This document shows, piece after piece, positions 25,206 to 34,389 of a DNA stretch of 56,322 bases. The stretch spans positions 1 through 56,322 of the forward strand of contig NZ_ALJC01000071.1 in the NCBI RefSeq assembly GCF_000282975.1, read 5' to 3'. Positions within the stretch are counted from its first letter, which is position 1. The number at the start of each line of letters is the position of its first letter. This DNA comes from Pseudomonas psychrophila HA-4 (lineage in GTDB: Bacteria; Pseudomonadota; Gammaproteobacteria; Pseudomonadales; Pseudomonadaceae). A program made the position numbers and the translations under genes. A model generated the notes under the pieces. That model did not search any database and had not been told where the DNA came from. It saw only the letters and a list, made by a program, of their open reading frames with translations.

Positions 25206-25462
25206 TGGATAGCATCCGACTTGAACAGGATGTTGGGCACGGGCTCCGATTTGGAGCTGCACTCTTGCGGCCCCATGTAACCGGTGCGCTCTTCTTCGGG
25301 CAGGTTTTGCACTTCCCAGGCAATCATCGCCTGCAACGACAGTTCGCGCTGCTCGGCTGTCAGTTTGTTGCCATCGGCCCACTTGCCGATTTCAACGGCC
25401 AATTTCAGGCTCTGATAGATATCAGGGGTGATGTTGTTAATCATTTCATTGAAAGAGGACAT
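25202..25462 (-). CDS. YeaC-like protein (DUF1315)
   Basis: An 86-residue cytoplasmic protein beginning MSSFNEMINNITPDIYQSLK, with GKWADGNKLTAEQRE and GYMGPQE, matching the DUF1315/YeaC family. Function unknown. Its stop codon overlaps the TTG start of the DUF2797 gene by four bases. The 75 bases upstream, before the rhomboid gene, presumably hold its promoter. Confidence 0.85.
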   Translation of the reverse strand: MSSFNEMINNITPDIYQSLKLAVEIGKWADGNKLTAEQRELSLQAMIAWEVQNLPEEERTGYMGPQECSSKSEPVPNILFKSDAIH

Positions 25463-25537
25463 GGTTCTGTTTCCGCTCAGTAAAATTTGTATGACATTTA
25501 CATAATTCCAGTAAGAGCGAGCTTACCTACAGATTGT

Positions 25538-26407
25538 CTATACCTGTTTGCGACGGGCCCAAAGCCCGCCCAACAAACCGGTCAGGCAACCAATCAGCAA
25601 GCCGCCCACGTGCGCCGCGTTGGCGATCTGGCCAAAGCCGATCATCGACACCAGCCCGGACATGCACAACGCCAGCCACACCAACATCATGACCAACACG
25701 CCACGCGGCAAGTAATACATAGGGTTGGGCGCCATCAACTGGTAAATCCAGACATGCCCCAACAGGCCATACAGCACCCCGGACAACCCGCCAAACAGGC
25801 TCGGGCCGCCAAATAGGTATTGGGCAAAGTTGGACACCACGCTGAACAGCAAGCTCAAGCCGATTAGGTTGATGCTGCCTTGACGCATTTCAATCCGTCG
25901 CCCCAGCTCCCAGAACCACATGCCGTTCATGGCGATGTGCAGGAAACCAAAGTGGATCAGCATCGGAGTGACTAATCGCCACCACTGCCCTGCCGCGAGG
26001 CTATCCGCCAACGGGGTGAATTCGATGTACTGCCCATGAATGTTGAAGTCCACAAAGGTCAGCGCGCTTAGCGTAGACAGGTTGTCACCCAGTTGCGTGA
26101 CGGCCGCCACGACGATGCACAGCAGCAGGATAATCGCCGTCGCGGGGCTATCGCGCAATTGCTGGGCAAAACTGGGCCGCGTCATAGCCGCCGGGCGCTC
26201 GACAATCGGCAACTCGTGATCTGGGTCGCCCGCCGGGAAACGCTGAAACAAACTGCGCACATCATCAGCAATGGTCTCGGGAGCCCACAGCACTTGCTCG
26301 CCCGCCTCTTCACTCACCCGATGCGGCACTTGCATGCGCTTGAGCAAGGCCACAAACCCGCCAAGATCAACCGACAGCGGTAAACGTAAAACTGCCACCA
26401 CACTCAT
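25538..26407 (-). CDS. Rhomboid-family intramembrane serine protease
   Basis: A 289-residue membrane protein related to GlpG. A cytoplasmic N-terminal domain of about 85 residues is followed by six or seven helices. The catalytic serine is in GGLSGVLYG, the catalytic histidine in ANAAHVGGLLIG, and the helix-2 motif HFGFLHIAMNGMWFWELG is present. Such enzymes cleave membrane proteins within the bilayer. The ATG at 26407 overlaps the stop of the upstream phosphatase gene (ATGA), so translation is coupled. The substrate is unknown. Confidence 0.9.
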   Translation of the reverse strand: MSVVAVLRLPLSVDLGGFVALLKRMQVPHRVSEEAGEQVLWAPETIADDVRSLFQRFPAGDPDHELPIVERPAAMTRPSFAQQLRDSPATAIILLLCIVVAAVTQLGDNLSTLSALTFVDFNIHGQYIEFTPLADSLAAGQWWRLVTPMLIHFGFLHIAMNGMWFWELGRRIEMRQGSINLIGLSLLFSVVSNFAQYLFGGPSLFGGLSGVLYGLLGHVWIYQLMAPNPMYYLPRGVLVMMLVWLALCMSGLVSMIGFGQIANAAHVGGLLIGCLTGLLGGLWARRKQV

Positions 26408-27375
26408 TGCACAGCCTCCGGGCGCTCTACATCTACCCACACGAACTTGTTGGGGTCGAGCCGGGTTTCTTGATCAAGGCGATAAGCCACTAATTTGCCG
26501 TAAAGCACAGCGCTGTAATCCAGGCAGGCCAGGTTCGGTCGGATGGGCGCAGGCTTGCCGCTGCGCCAATAGTGCCCGACAAACAGCAGTGGCTCATGGC
26601 TGCCATAGCGCAGCAATGCACCTTTTTCAGTCGAGGACAGCGGCTGTTGCGCCACGCGTTCAGGCAGTGCGTCAGGTTGAAACACAATATCTCCGTAAGT
26701 CTTTGGGTCGTCTTCCCAGAATTTGGTACGGAAGAACGCCCGCGTCAGACCGTCGCCCCCGGTCAGGGTCATGCCATCCGGCAGGCGCATGTCCGTCCCA
26801 CGCAGCAGACGATTGAAGGTCAAATTGGCGAAGCTTTCGGTCTGCGCGGCTGCCTGCAAAAAATGCTCATCAATACAGCCGTTCGGGTATTGCGCACGCA
26901 GCGGGGCAATCACATCGGCGTCCCAGCAGGCGTGAACCACCCGGAAACGCCCGGCGTCGACAAACAGTGGCATGTCATAAAACCACTGCACAAAGTCATG
27001 CCATTCGCCAGGGTACTGGGCAAATTGCTCAAGGGTTTCATGAATCAAACGGGCATGGCGCGGGTTGTGCTCACGCACAAACTGCTTGCCGCTTCCCGCA
27101 GGCGCCGGTGTGCACCAGCCCAATGCGTTGAACTCATGGTTGCCCATCAAGCACAGTGCCTGACCGGCTTGAACCATGTCGTAAACGATATGCAGCGACT
27201 CGCGAATACGCGGGCCGCGGTCAATGATGTCACCGAGAAACACCGCTATCCGTTGCGGGTGTCGCCAGATACCGGCGAGTTTGCGATAGCCCAGACGCTC
27301 CAGCAGGTGCTCAAGGGTATGAGCACAGCCATGCACGTCACCGATCAAATCGTAACTGCGCGCAGGATCGAGCAT
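26404..27375 (-). CDS. Calcineurin-like phosphoesterase (PrpA-like Ser/Thr phosphatase)
   Basis: A 323-residue metallophosphoesterase with the full metal-binding signature: GDVHG (residues 13-17), GDIIDRG and GNHE, plus a later histidine motif FVGHYW. It hydrolyses phosphoesters with a two-metal centre. Its start shares one base with the nadK stop (TGATG), and its stop overlaps the rhomboid start, so nadK, this gene and the rhomboid gene form a tightly coupled operon. The natural substrate cannot be read from the sequence. Confidence 0.88.
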   Translation of the reverse strand: MLDPARSYDLIGDVHGCAHTLEHLLERLGYRKLAGIWRHPQRIAVFLGDIIDRGPRIRESLHIVYDMVQAGQALCLMGNHEFNALGWCTPAPAGSGKQFVREHNPRHARLIHETLEQFAQYPGEWHDFVQWFYDMPLFVDAGRFRVVHACWDADVIAPLRAQYPNGCIDEHFLQAAAQTESFANLTFNRLLRGTDMRLPDGMTLTGGDGLTRAFFRTKFWEDDPKTYGDIVFQPDALPERVAQQPLSSTEKGALLRYGSHEPLLFVGHYWRSGKPAPIRPNLACLDYSAVLYGKLVAYRLDQETRLDPNKFVWVDVERPEAVQ

Positions 27376-28265
27376 CAGTCGCTCCTACCGCCCAGTCGGC
27401 TACCCCAGCCGAGCTTGGTCCGACACACTTCATAGTAGTTGTGGTCCAAGGGGTGAATCAGGCGCAGTTTTTGTGCTTTTTTGCTGACGGTAATGGTGTC
27501 GCCGGGGGCGCAGGTGAAATGATTTTGGCCATCGCACGAGACTTGCGGGTAGATCTGCATGTCTTTGGCCACGACGATTTTCAGCTCGCTGTTGCCATCG
27601 ACCACGATCGGTCGGCTGCTAAGGGTGTGCGGGTACATCGGGACAATGACGATGGCATCCAGTTTGGGGTGCATGATCGGGCCGCCTGCCGACATCGCAT
27701 AGGCCGTGGAGCCGGTGGGGGTGGCAACGATCAGGCCATCGGCCTTTTGGCTGCACACAAACTGGCCATCGATGTGCAGTTCAAACTCGATCATCCGGGT
27801 CGATTTACCGGGGTGCAGCACCACGTCATTCAAGGCGTCGCCCTGACCGATGGCTTCACCGTGACGGCGAACTTCGGCTTGCAATAAAAAGCGGTTTTCG
27901 ACCTTGTAGTGCCCATCGAGCACTTCGGCGACTTTGACTTCGAGTTCATCCGGGCGGATGTCCGTCAAAAAGCCCAGGCTGCCACGGTTGATACCCAGCA
28001 CAGGGACATTGTGACGCGCCAGTGCGCGGGCCGCGCCAAGCAAACTGCCATCGCCGCCGACCACAATCACCATGTCACACACTTCACCGAGCATCTTGCG
28101 TGAAGACGTCTGCAAGCCATGGCCGGGCAACACCTCGGCGATGGTGTCTTCAAGGATCACGTGCATGTGCCGCTCAAGCAGGAATTTTTTCAGTCGGCGA
28201 ACCGTGTCGAGCACCTGTGAACTGCCCAAACGACCAATGATGCCGATATTACGAAACTGCTCCAT
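27375..28265 (-). CDS. nadK: NAD(+) kinase
   Basis: A 296-residue enzyme that phosphorylates NAD+ to NADP+ in the cytoplasm. The diagnostic GGDGS motif is at residues 70-74. The second conserved region TPTGSTAYAMSAGGPI and the NDVVLHPG segment are present, and the length is typical. It is the first gene of the nadK-phosphatase-rhomboid operon, divergent from the DUF1853 gene across 99 bases. Confidence 0.96.
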   Translation of the reverse strand: MEQFRNIGIIGRLGSSQVLDTVRRLKKFLLERHMHVILEDTIAEVLPGHGLQTSSRKMLGEVCDMVIVVGGDGSLLGAARALARHNVPVLGINRGSLGFLTDIRPDELEVKVAEVLDGHYKVENRFLLQAEVRRHGEAIGQGDALNDVVLHPGKSTRMIEFELHIDGQFVCSQKADGLIVATPTGSTAYAMSAGGPIMHPKLDAIVIVPMYPHTLSSRPIVVDGNSELKIVVAKDMQIYPQVSCDGQNHFTCAPGDTITVSKKAQKLRLIHPLDHNYYEVCRTKLGWGSRLGGRSD

Positions 28266-28364
28266 GAGGCTCCTGCAAGGTTTTAGGCGTGCGAAAACAG
28301 CGATTATGGTCGAAACACGAGAATAGACAAAACCCTTTCAGCCCGCGGGAGCTATGCTCGCACA

Positions 28365-29321
28365 ATGATCCTCTTTCCCGACTTGCTCAACCTGCCCCGC
28401 CAATTACGTCACCCCGAGGTGCGTGATTTGGCGTGGGTGATCCTCGCCCCGCCCATGCTCAGCCAAACCCCATGGCCACAGCGTCATCCACTGGCGGGCA
28501 GCGACTGGGTGCAAGCCCCCGATCAACTGGAACGCTGGCTGCGTGAACTGGATGAGCACAGCGAGCCGCTCCTGCATTGGCTGGCGTTGGCCACGACTCG
28601 CCGCCTGGGCCGTTATTACGAGCGACTCTGGCAATTCGCTATCGACCATGCGCCGGGGGTTGAACTGATCGCCGCCAACCTGCCCATCCGCTTGAGCGGC
28701 CACACCTTGGGTGAACTGGACCTGCTGCTGCGCGACCGTGACGGCGTGCATCACCTGGAATTGGCAATTAAGTTATATCTGGGTCCGCAAGCGGGCGACG
28801 GCAGCGACCCTGCTAACTGGCTCGGCCCTGGTAGCAATGACCGGCTAGACCGAAAGCTCAGGCACTTCTGCCAGCATCAACTGCCGATGTCCAGCCGCGC
28901 TGAAAGCCGCGAGGTCCTTAGTGCGCTGGACATCCAGAGTTTTAAAGCCAGCATGTGGCTGGGCGGCTACCTGTTGTACCCGTGGCCCGGCCTCTCGTTG
29001 CCGCCCGAAGGCGCTCACCCGCAACATTTGCGCGGGCGCTGGTTGCATCAGAGTGACTGGCCAGCCTTTACCCGCCAAAGCGCCGCAGGTTGCTGGCAAC
29101 CGTTGCCCCGCCACGCCTGGCTCGCACCGGCGCACTATGACGCACAAGGGTTATGGAGCGAACAACAGCTCGGCGTTTGGCTGGCAGAACTGCACCCACA
29201 GGCACCGGCGCAATTAATGGTCCGCTTGGCTGAAAACGGCAACGGCGAGTGGCAAGAAGCCGAGCGCCTGTTTTTAGTGTCCGACCTGTGGCCAAGGGTG
29301 CCGGGCACTCCTGAAAACTGA
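28365..29321 (+). CDS. DUF1853 family protein
   Basis: A 318-residue cytoplasmic protein with the family's conserved [15 protein letters not shown] near the start. The central segment [25 protein letters not shown] has the D-x(n)-ExK pattern of PD-(D/E)XK nuclease-like folds, and [10 protein letters not shown] follows. Its function is unknown; nuclease activity is a possibility only. It diverges from nadK, as in many pseudomonads, and an inverted-repeat element follows it. Confidence 0.85.
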   Translation: MILFPDLLNLPRQLRHPEVRDLAWVILAPPMLSQTPWPQRHPLAGSDWVQAPDQLERWLRELDEHSEPLLHWLALATTRRLGRYYERLWQFAIDHAPGVELIAANLPIRLSGHTLGELDLLLRDRDGVHHLELAIKLYLGPQAGDGSDPANWLGPGSNDRLDRKLRHFCQHQLPMSSRAESREVLSALDIQSFKASMWLGGYLLYPWPGLSLPPEGAHPQHLRGRWLHQSDWPAFTRQSAAGCWQPLPRHAWLAPAHYDAQGLWSEQQLGVWLAELHPQAPAQLMVRLAENGNGEWQEAERLFLVSDLWPRVPGTPEN

Positions 29322-29393
29322 TCTGCCTCAGCGTAATCACTGTCAGACGTATTACAGTTAACGCACTCCGTCGAGCAAGAACGGAGGCTTGGG

Positions 29394-29448
29394 TCTGTAC
29401 GACATGTTTTCGAGCGAAGGTTAGGAACGCAGATACATGCCGTACAGA
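29394..29448. repeat. Inverted-repeat element, related to 4323-4345
   Basis: The arms TCTGTACGACATGT (29394-29407) and ACATGCCGTACAGA (29435-29448) are complementary at 13 of 14 positions with a 27-base loop. The right arm and its flank (29428-29450) match 4323-4345 with two differences in 23. It looks like a dispersed REP-like element in the 157-base gap before the cytochrome gene. Confidence 0.6.
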
Positions 29449-29478
29449 GCTTGAAAATACAACCCGTGAGGAAAGCCC

Positions 29479-30024
29479 ATGTCCTGGAAAAGCACCGCCG
29501 ATCAATACAGCCGAATGTCCATCGCCCTGCACTGGCTAATGGTGCTGCTGTTTGTACTGATCTACGCCTCGATTGAATTTCGCGGAATCTTCCCGAAAGA
29601 CAGCGACGGCCGCAACCTGATGAAAGACGCACACTTCATGTTTGGCCTCACCGTCTTCGTGCTGGTCTGGCTGCGTTTGTTGGCCCGAACCTTGGGCGCA
29701 GCGCCGAAAATCACGCCCACCCCGCCTGCCTGGCAGACCGCCCTGGCGACCTTGATGCACTGGGCCTTGTACGCGTTCATGATCGGCATGCCGGTGTTTG
29801 GTTACCTGATCCTTAGCCACCTCGACAAGCCGGTGTTCTTCTATGGCTTCGAGATACCACCCCTGACGGCCAAAGACACCGACCTCGCCAAGCAAATCAA
29901 AAGCTGGCACGAATTGGGCGGCACGATCGGTTACTGGTTGATTGGCTTGCACGCACTGGCCGGGCTGGGGCATCACTACGTGATCAAAGACAACACCTTG
30001 CTGCGTATGCTGCCAAGACGCTGA
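29479..30024 (+). CDS. Cytochrome b561
   Basis: A 181-residue membrane protein with four helices and the histidines that bind two b hemes: H18 in IALHWLMVLL, H54 in DAHFMFGL, H144 in WHELGG and H157 in IGLHALAGLGHHY. It carries electrons across the inner membrane. The ATG is preceded by GAGGAAAG. It is a single-gene unit. Similar genes often sit beside SrpA-type catalase genes, but here the catalase is 29 kb away. Confidence 0.9.
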   Translation: MSWKSTADQYSRMSIALHWLMVLLFVLIYASIEFRGIFPKDSDGRNLMKDAHFMFGLTVFVLVWLRLLARTLGAAPKITPTPPAWQTALATLMHWALYAFMIGMPVFGYLILSHLDKPVFFYGFEIPPLTAKDTDLAKQIKSWHELGGTIGYWLIGLHALAGLGHHYVIKDNTLLRMLPRR

Positions 30025-30042
30025 CGCAAACACGCTGGGAAT

Positions 30043-30111
30043 GGGCTTGCTCGCAATAAGCGCTACCGCGTCTAACTAACAGACCGCACAGCCCGAATCG
30101 CGAGCAAGCCC
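30043..30111. repeat. REP-like inverted repeat
   Basis: GGGCTTGCTCGC (30043-30054) and its exact complement GCGAGCAAGCCC (30100-30111) enclose 45 bases between two convergent genes. The arm sequence is typical of Pseudomonas REP/BIME elements. It may also serve as a transcript end. Confidence 0.7.
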
Positions 30112-30128
30112 TCTTCCACTAATGCAAT

Positions 30129-31049
30129 TTATGCCTGGGCAAAACCACGGCGGCCTTGCAAGCCGCCGGTGTGTACAAAGACCACCCGCCGGCCTCTGCT
30201 TATATGCCCCTGCTCAACCGCGTGTTTGAGCGCCATTAATGCCTTGCCGGTGTAAAGCGGCTCCAGCGGCACACCACTGGCGGCTTCGCTGTGCTGAATA
30301 AACCCCAGCAACGCCTCGTCCACCTTGGCAAAACCGCCTCGGCTGGCATCAATCAGTTCAAAATTGCGCCTGATACACCCTGCCGCTTGCAAGATCGCTT
30401 CGACCTGCGGCGCAACACCGTGATCGTCCGGTACGGCCATCGCGCCATACACCGTGCGTTCACAGGCCTCGCCCAGCACCAACCCGGCCAGCGTCGTCCC
30501 CGTGCCTGCGGCCAGCCACCAGGCGTCGTAGTCTTTCCAGCCCAACGCACTCAGTTGCTCACGCACTTGGGCAACCAACGGCACGCAGCCTAACGCACCC
30601 GCAAGCCCGCCACCGCCTTCTGGAACGTTGTGCAGCGTGGGGTACTGTGCCTGCCACGGCGTCCAGAACTCTGGGGTGTGTCGTGCCCGATAACCAGCAA
30701 AGCCCAACCAGTGCACTTGCATGCCATAACGCTCTAGGTCCCGCGTGGTGGGCGTTTGCTGAGGATGACCGCGCAGCAGACCGACCGTCGCAAAACCAAA
30801 ACGCTTGCCCGCGGCCGCCAGCGCATGCAAATGGTTGGAGTGGGCCCCGCCAAGGCTGATCAAGCCCTCTGCACCCGCGGCATGCGCAGCCAACAGATGC
30901 TCGCAGAGCTTGAACCATTTGTTGCCGCTGATCAGCGGGTCTATCTGGTCCAGGCGCAGCACGGCCACCTCAACCCCGGCCCGTTGCAGCCAATCAAGGT
31001 GTAAGCTCTGCAACAGCGCGCGCGGCCGCCAGTTAATAAAAGGCAACAT
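30129..31049 (-). CDS. D-cysteine desulfhydrase / ACC deaminase-like PLP enzyme
   Basis: A 306-residue tryptophan-synthase-beta-type PLP enzyme. The cofactor lysine is in SGNKWFKL near residue 45, the GGAHSNHLHALAAAG segment binds phosphate or substrate, and AAGTGTTLAGL forms the phosphate loop. The family splits C-S bonds of D-cysteine or opens ACC; specificity cannot be settled here. Its length of just over 300 residues suggests the D-cysteine desulfhydrase-like branch. The ATG at 31049 is chosen, with GAGG upstream. It is transcribed away from mrdA. Confidence 0.8.
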   Translation of the reverse strand: MLPFINWRPRALLQSLHLDWLQRAGVEVAVLRLDQIDPLISGNKWFKLCEHLLAAHAAGAEGLISLGGAHSNHLHALAAAGKRFGFATVGLLRGHPQQTPTTRDLERYGMQVHWLGFAGYRARHTPEFWTPWQAQYPTLHNVPEGGGGLAGALGCVPLVAQVREQLSALGWKDYDAWWLAAGTGTTLAGLVLGEACERTVYGAMAVPDDHGVAPQVEAILQAAGCIRRNFELIDASRGGFAKVDEALLGFIQHSEAASGVPLEPLYTGKALMALKHAVEQGHISRGRRVVFVHTGGLQGRRGFAQA

Positions 31050-31245
31050 CAACACCGAGCCTCTATAAAAAGAAGCGAGTTTACATCAGCCCGCCGCCAC
31101 AACAGCCTGTCGGCTTGCGCTTGCCAACCGACCAATTAAGCAACTCGATTGCCTGCTTCTTGGTAAGGTGTGCGCCGACTTTCGTAGCCCGCTAACGATC
31201 TGCGCGCTGCTGCACTTCTGTTTACTGACGTGAGACACCCGGAAC

Positions 31246-33141
31246 ATGCCCGAGCCGATCCCTCTTAAAGATCACGAAACCGAGAAGCGGCTGGTCAACA
31301 AAAGACTGATTGCCTGCGCCCTGCTGGTGTTGGCGGTCAGTTGCACGCTCATCGGCCGGTTGTATTTTCTGCAGGTCACCGAGTTTGACTACAACTCGAC
31401 CGTGTCCGAGAACAACCGTGTTCACGTGTTGCCTATCCCGCCGGAACGCGGCTTTATCTATGACCGCAATGGTGTGCTGCTAGCGGATAACCAACCCAGT
31501 TTCAACATGACCATCACCCGCGAACGTGCCGGTGACACCGCCAAAGTGCTCGACACCGTGATGAGCGTCCTGCATTTGCCGGATGAAGACCGTGCCGTGT
31601 TCACCAAGGCCATGAAGCAAGCCCGCCACCCATTCGATCCTTCAACCCTGTTGTATGAGCTGACGGAAGATCAGATCGCGCTGCTGGCGGTCAATCAGTT
31701 CCGTCTGCCGGGTATTGATGTCGAAGCCCAGTTTGTACGCCATTACCCTCAGGGCGACCACTTTGCGCATTCGGTCGGCTATGTCGGCCGGATCAACGAA
31801 AAAGAAGCTAAGCAGCTTGACCCAACCGAATACCGCGGCACCCAGTCAATTGGCAAAACCGGCATCGAGCGTTTTTACGAGAACGCGTTGCACGGCAAAG
31901 TCGGCTTTGAAGAAGTCGAGACCAATGCACAGGGCCGAGTCATGCGCGTGCTGCGCCACCACGATGCCGTGGCGGGAAAAAATATTGTCCTGAGTCTGGA
32001 CATCAAACTGCAAGAAGCCGCCGAGGACGCCTTGGGCGACCGTCGCGGCTCAATCATTGCCATCGACCCAAAAACTGGCGAAGTGCTGGCAATGGTCAGC
32101 AAACCCAGTTTTGACCCCAATCTGTTTGTGACCGGCATCAGCTCTAAGGACTACTCGGCACTGCGTGACTCACAGGACAAACCCTTGTTTAACCGGGCCT
32201 TGCGCGGCCTGTATGCACCCGGTTCAACCATCAAGCCCGAGGTGGCGATTGCTGGCCTTGACAGCGGCGTGATTTCAGCCTCGACCCGCGTATTTGACCC
32301 CGGCTACTTCCAACTGCCGAACGTGGACCACAAATACCGCAACTGGAACCACAGCGGCGACGGCTGGGTGGACTTGAACGCAGCCATCATGCGCTCCAAC
32401 GACACCTACTTTTATGACCTAGCGTCCAAACTGGGCATTGATCGCATGCACGATTACATGTCGATGTTTGGCCTTGGGCAAAAAGTCTCGCTGGACATGT
32501 TTGAAGAGTCGCCGGGCCTGATGCCATCCCGCGAATGGAAGCGCAGCACACGCCGCCAAGCGTGGTTCCCAGGTGAAACGGTGATTTTGGGTATCGGCCA
32601 AGGCTACATGCAGGTCACGCCTTTGCAGTTGGCACAAGCCACGGCGCTGATCGCCAACAAAGGCGTCTGGAACCGTCCGCACCTGGCCAAGACCATCGAC
32701 GGCACACCGCCGGCAGATGAAAACCCGATGCCCAATATCGTGCTGCACGACCCCAAGGAGTGGGAACAGGTCAATCACGCGATGCAACTCGTGATGCACG
32801 ACCCACGCGGTATCGCCCGAGCGGCGGCACTGGGTGCGCAGTATCGAATTGCCGGCAAAAGTGGTACAGCCCAAGTGGTCGCGATCAAGCAAGGCGAGCG
32901 TTACAACCGCCTGAAAACTGCCGAGCGCAACCGCGACAACGCCTTATTCGTCGGCTTTGCCCCGGCCGAAGACCCACAAATTGTGATCTCGGTAATGATT
33001 GAAAACGGCGAGGCCGGTGGCCGCGTAGCAGGGCCGGTGGTGCGCAAAGTGATGGACGCTTGGCTGCTGGACAACCAGGGAGTGCTCAAACCGCAGTACG
33101 CCAGCCCACAGATAAAACCGCATAGCAATCCGCATGTTTAA
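31246..33141 (+). CDS. mrdA: Penicillin-binding protein 2, stand-alone copy
   Basis: A 631-residue class B PBP, the transpeptidase of the rod-elongation machinery. A membrane anchor spans about residues 20-42, the PBP dimerisation domain about 60-235 and the transpeptidase domain about 265-610. The active-site motifs are S327-T-I-K330 (APGSTIKP), S384-N-D (MRSND) and K538-S-G-T (AGKSGTAQ). It is not next to rodA, rlmH or rsfS, which normally accompany mrdA in Pseudomonas, so it is probably a second copy. All catalytic motifs are intact. The flanking genes are unrelated to cell-wall synthesis. Confidence 0.92.
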   Translation: MPEPIPLKDHETEKRLVNKRLIACALLVLAVSCTLIGRLYFLQVTEFDYNSTVSENNRVHVLPIPPERGFIYDRNGVLLADNQPSFNMTITRERAGDTAKVLDTVMSVLHLPDEDRAVFTKAMKQARHPFDPSTLLYELTEDQIALLAVNQFRLPGIDVEAQFVRHYPQGDHFAHSVGYVGRINEKEAKQLDPTEYRGTQSIGKTGIERFYENALHGKVGFEEVETNAQGRVMRVLRHHDAVAGKNIVLSLDIKLQEAAEDALGDRRGSIIAIDPKTGEVLAMVSKPSFDPNLFVTGISSKDYSALRDSQDKPLFNRALRGLYAPGSTIKPEVAIAGLDSGVISASTRVFDPGYFQLPNVDHKYRNWNHSGDGWVDLNAAIMRSNDTYFYDLASKLGIDRMHDYMSMFGLGQKVSLDMFEESPGLMPSREWKRSTRRQAWFPGETVILGIGQGYMQVTPLQLAQATALIANKGVWNRPHLAKTIDGTPPADENPMPNIVLHDPKEWEQVNHAMQLVMHDPRGIARAAALGAQYRIAGKSGTAQVVAIKQGERYNRLKTAERNRDNALFVGFAPAEDPQIVISVMIENGEAGGRVAGPVVRKVMDAWLLDNQGVLKPQYASPQIKPHSNPHV

Positions 33142-33333
33142 TCACCCAGCCCTCTCCCAGCTCATGCTTGCGTAGGGAAAAAGGGGCTAATCGAGGGGGC
33201 TCATTGGCATAACAAATGCTTCTTAAGGTTTCAAAGACACTGCACGTTGCGCTCGCTCGCGGGTCTGGTGATACAACGGACTGCGCGAGCCCTGACGCTA
33301 GACGCGTCCTGGCACGAGAAAAGGAACCTGAGC

Positions 33334-34329
33334 ATGTCAGCACCTGTGGCAGGGGCAACGCTTAATGTGCCCACCTTCAAAACCGTGGGCTTTGTGGTGA
33401 TACCGAACTTCACCACCATCGGCTTTGCCTCTGCGATTGAAACCCTGCGCATGGCCAATATGGCGGCACGCCGCGAGATGTTTCGCAGCGTCATCATCGC
33501 CCCCAGCATGAACCCGGTGACTGCCAGCAATGGCATGCGCATCCTGCCGGACTACGCTGTGGGCGACACGCCAAAACTGGACCTCTTGTTGGTCGTCGGC
33601 TCAAACCCAATCGTCTCGCACTTCAGCAGCCGACCGTTACTCAACTGGCTGCGCAAGCTGGCGCATCAACAGGTGACACTCGGGGGTATTTGCACCGGCA
33701 GTTACTGGCTTGCGCGCGCAGGACTGCTCAAGGGCTATCGCTGCACCATCCATTGGGAAGACATCGAAACCCTCAAGGAGCACTTCCCCGGCATCATTAT
33801 TTCCAACCAGTTGTTCGAGATGGACCGCGACCGCTACACCTGCTCAGGGGGCGTAGCGTCCATGGACATGACCTTGCAATTAATTGCCCGAGAACCGGGC
33901 GGAAGGGAAATCGCCGCGCAGGCTGCCGAGTTGCTGCTGTGTGATCGCGCGCGCGGTGCGCAAGAGCAACAACGCGTGCCATTACGACAAAAGCTGGGTA
34001 CGTCGCAGCCCAAGCTAAGTCAAGTGGTGGCCATTATGGAAGCTAACCTTGAAGAGCCCGTTAGCCTTGCAGACCTGGCGCGCTTTAACCACGTGTCAGT
34101 GCGCCAGCTTGAACGGCTGTTTCACAAGCACCTGCAACGCACGCCGAGTCAGTATTACCTGGAGTTGCGGCTGGCGCGCGCCCGGGCTTTGTTGCTGAGC
34201 AGTGAATCGCAAGTGCGTGATATTGCCCTCGCCTGCGGCTTTGTGTCGGCGGCGCATTTCTCCAAGTGCTACAGCCGATTGTTCGGTATCTCGCCTATCG
34301 TCGAACGCAAGCAAGTGGCGCTGCACTGA
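33334..34329 (+). CDS. GlxA-family AraC-type transcriptional regulator
   Basis: A 331-residue regulator. The N-terminal DJ-1/PfpI-like domain covers about residues 12-185, with the nucleophile-elbow segment GGICTGSYWLARAGLL. The C-terminal AraC double helix-turn-helix covers about 225-320 (SLADLARFNHVSVRQLERLFHKH and VRDIALACGFVSAAHFSKCYSRLFG). The ATG at 33334 has AGGAACC upstream. GlxA-type regulators of pseudomonads (GbdR, SouR, CdhR) control quaternary amine and sarcosine catabolism. Convergent with creatinase, it probably activates creatine use; that is inference. Confidence 0.87.
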   Translation: MSAPVAGATLNVPTFKTVGFVVIPNFTTIGFASAIETLRMANMAARREMFRSVIIAPSMNPVTASNGMRILPDYAVGDTPKLDLLLVVGSNPIVSHFSSRPLLNWLRKLAHQQVTLGGICTGSYWLARAGLLKGYRCTIHWEDIETLKEHFPGIIISNQLFEMDRDRYTCSGGVASMDMTLQLIAREPGGREIAAQAAELLLCDRARGAQEQQRVPLRQKLGTSQPKLSQVVAIMEANLEEPVSLADLARFNHVSVRQLERLFHKHLQRTPSQYYLELRLARARALLLSSESQVRDIALACGFVSAAHFSKCYSRLFGISPIVERKQVALH

Positions 34330-34389
34330 AACTGAGGCCGGTTGCCCGGCGGCCCTTATGGCAGCCTGCGGCAGCGGCGACAGCTCAGG

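Noticed and set aside
30043..30111. The inverted repeat as part of a CRISPR array.
   Set aside because: There is only one pair of arms and no regular spacers; the arm sequence is typical of REP elements.
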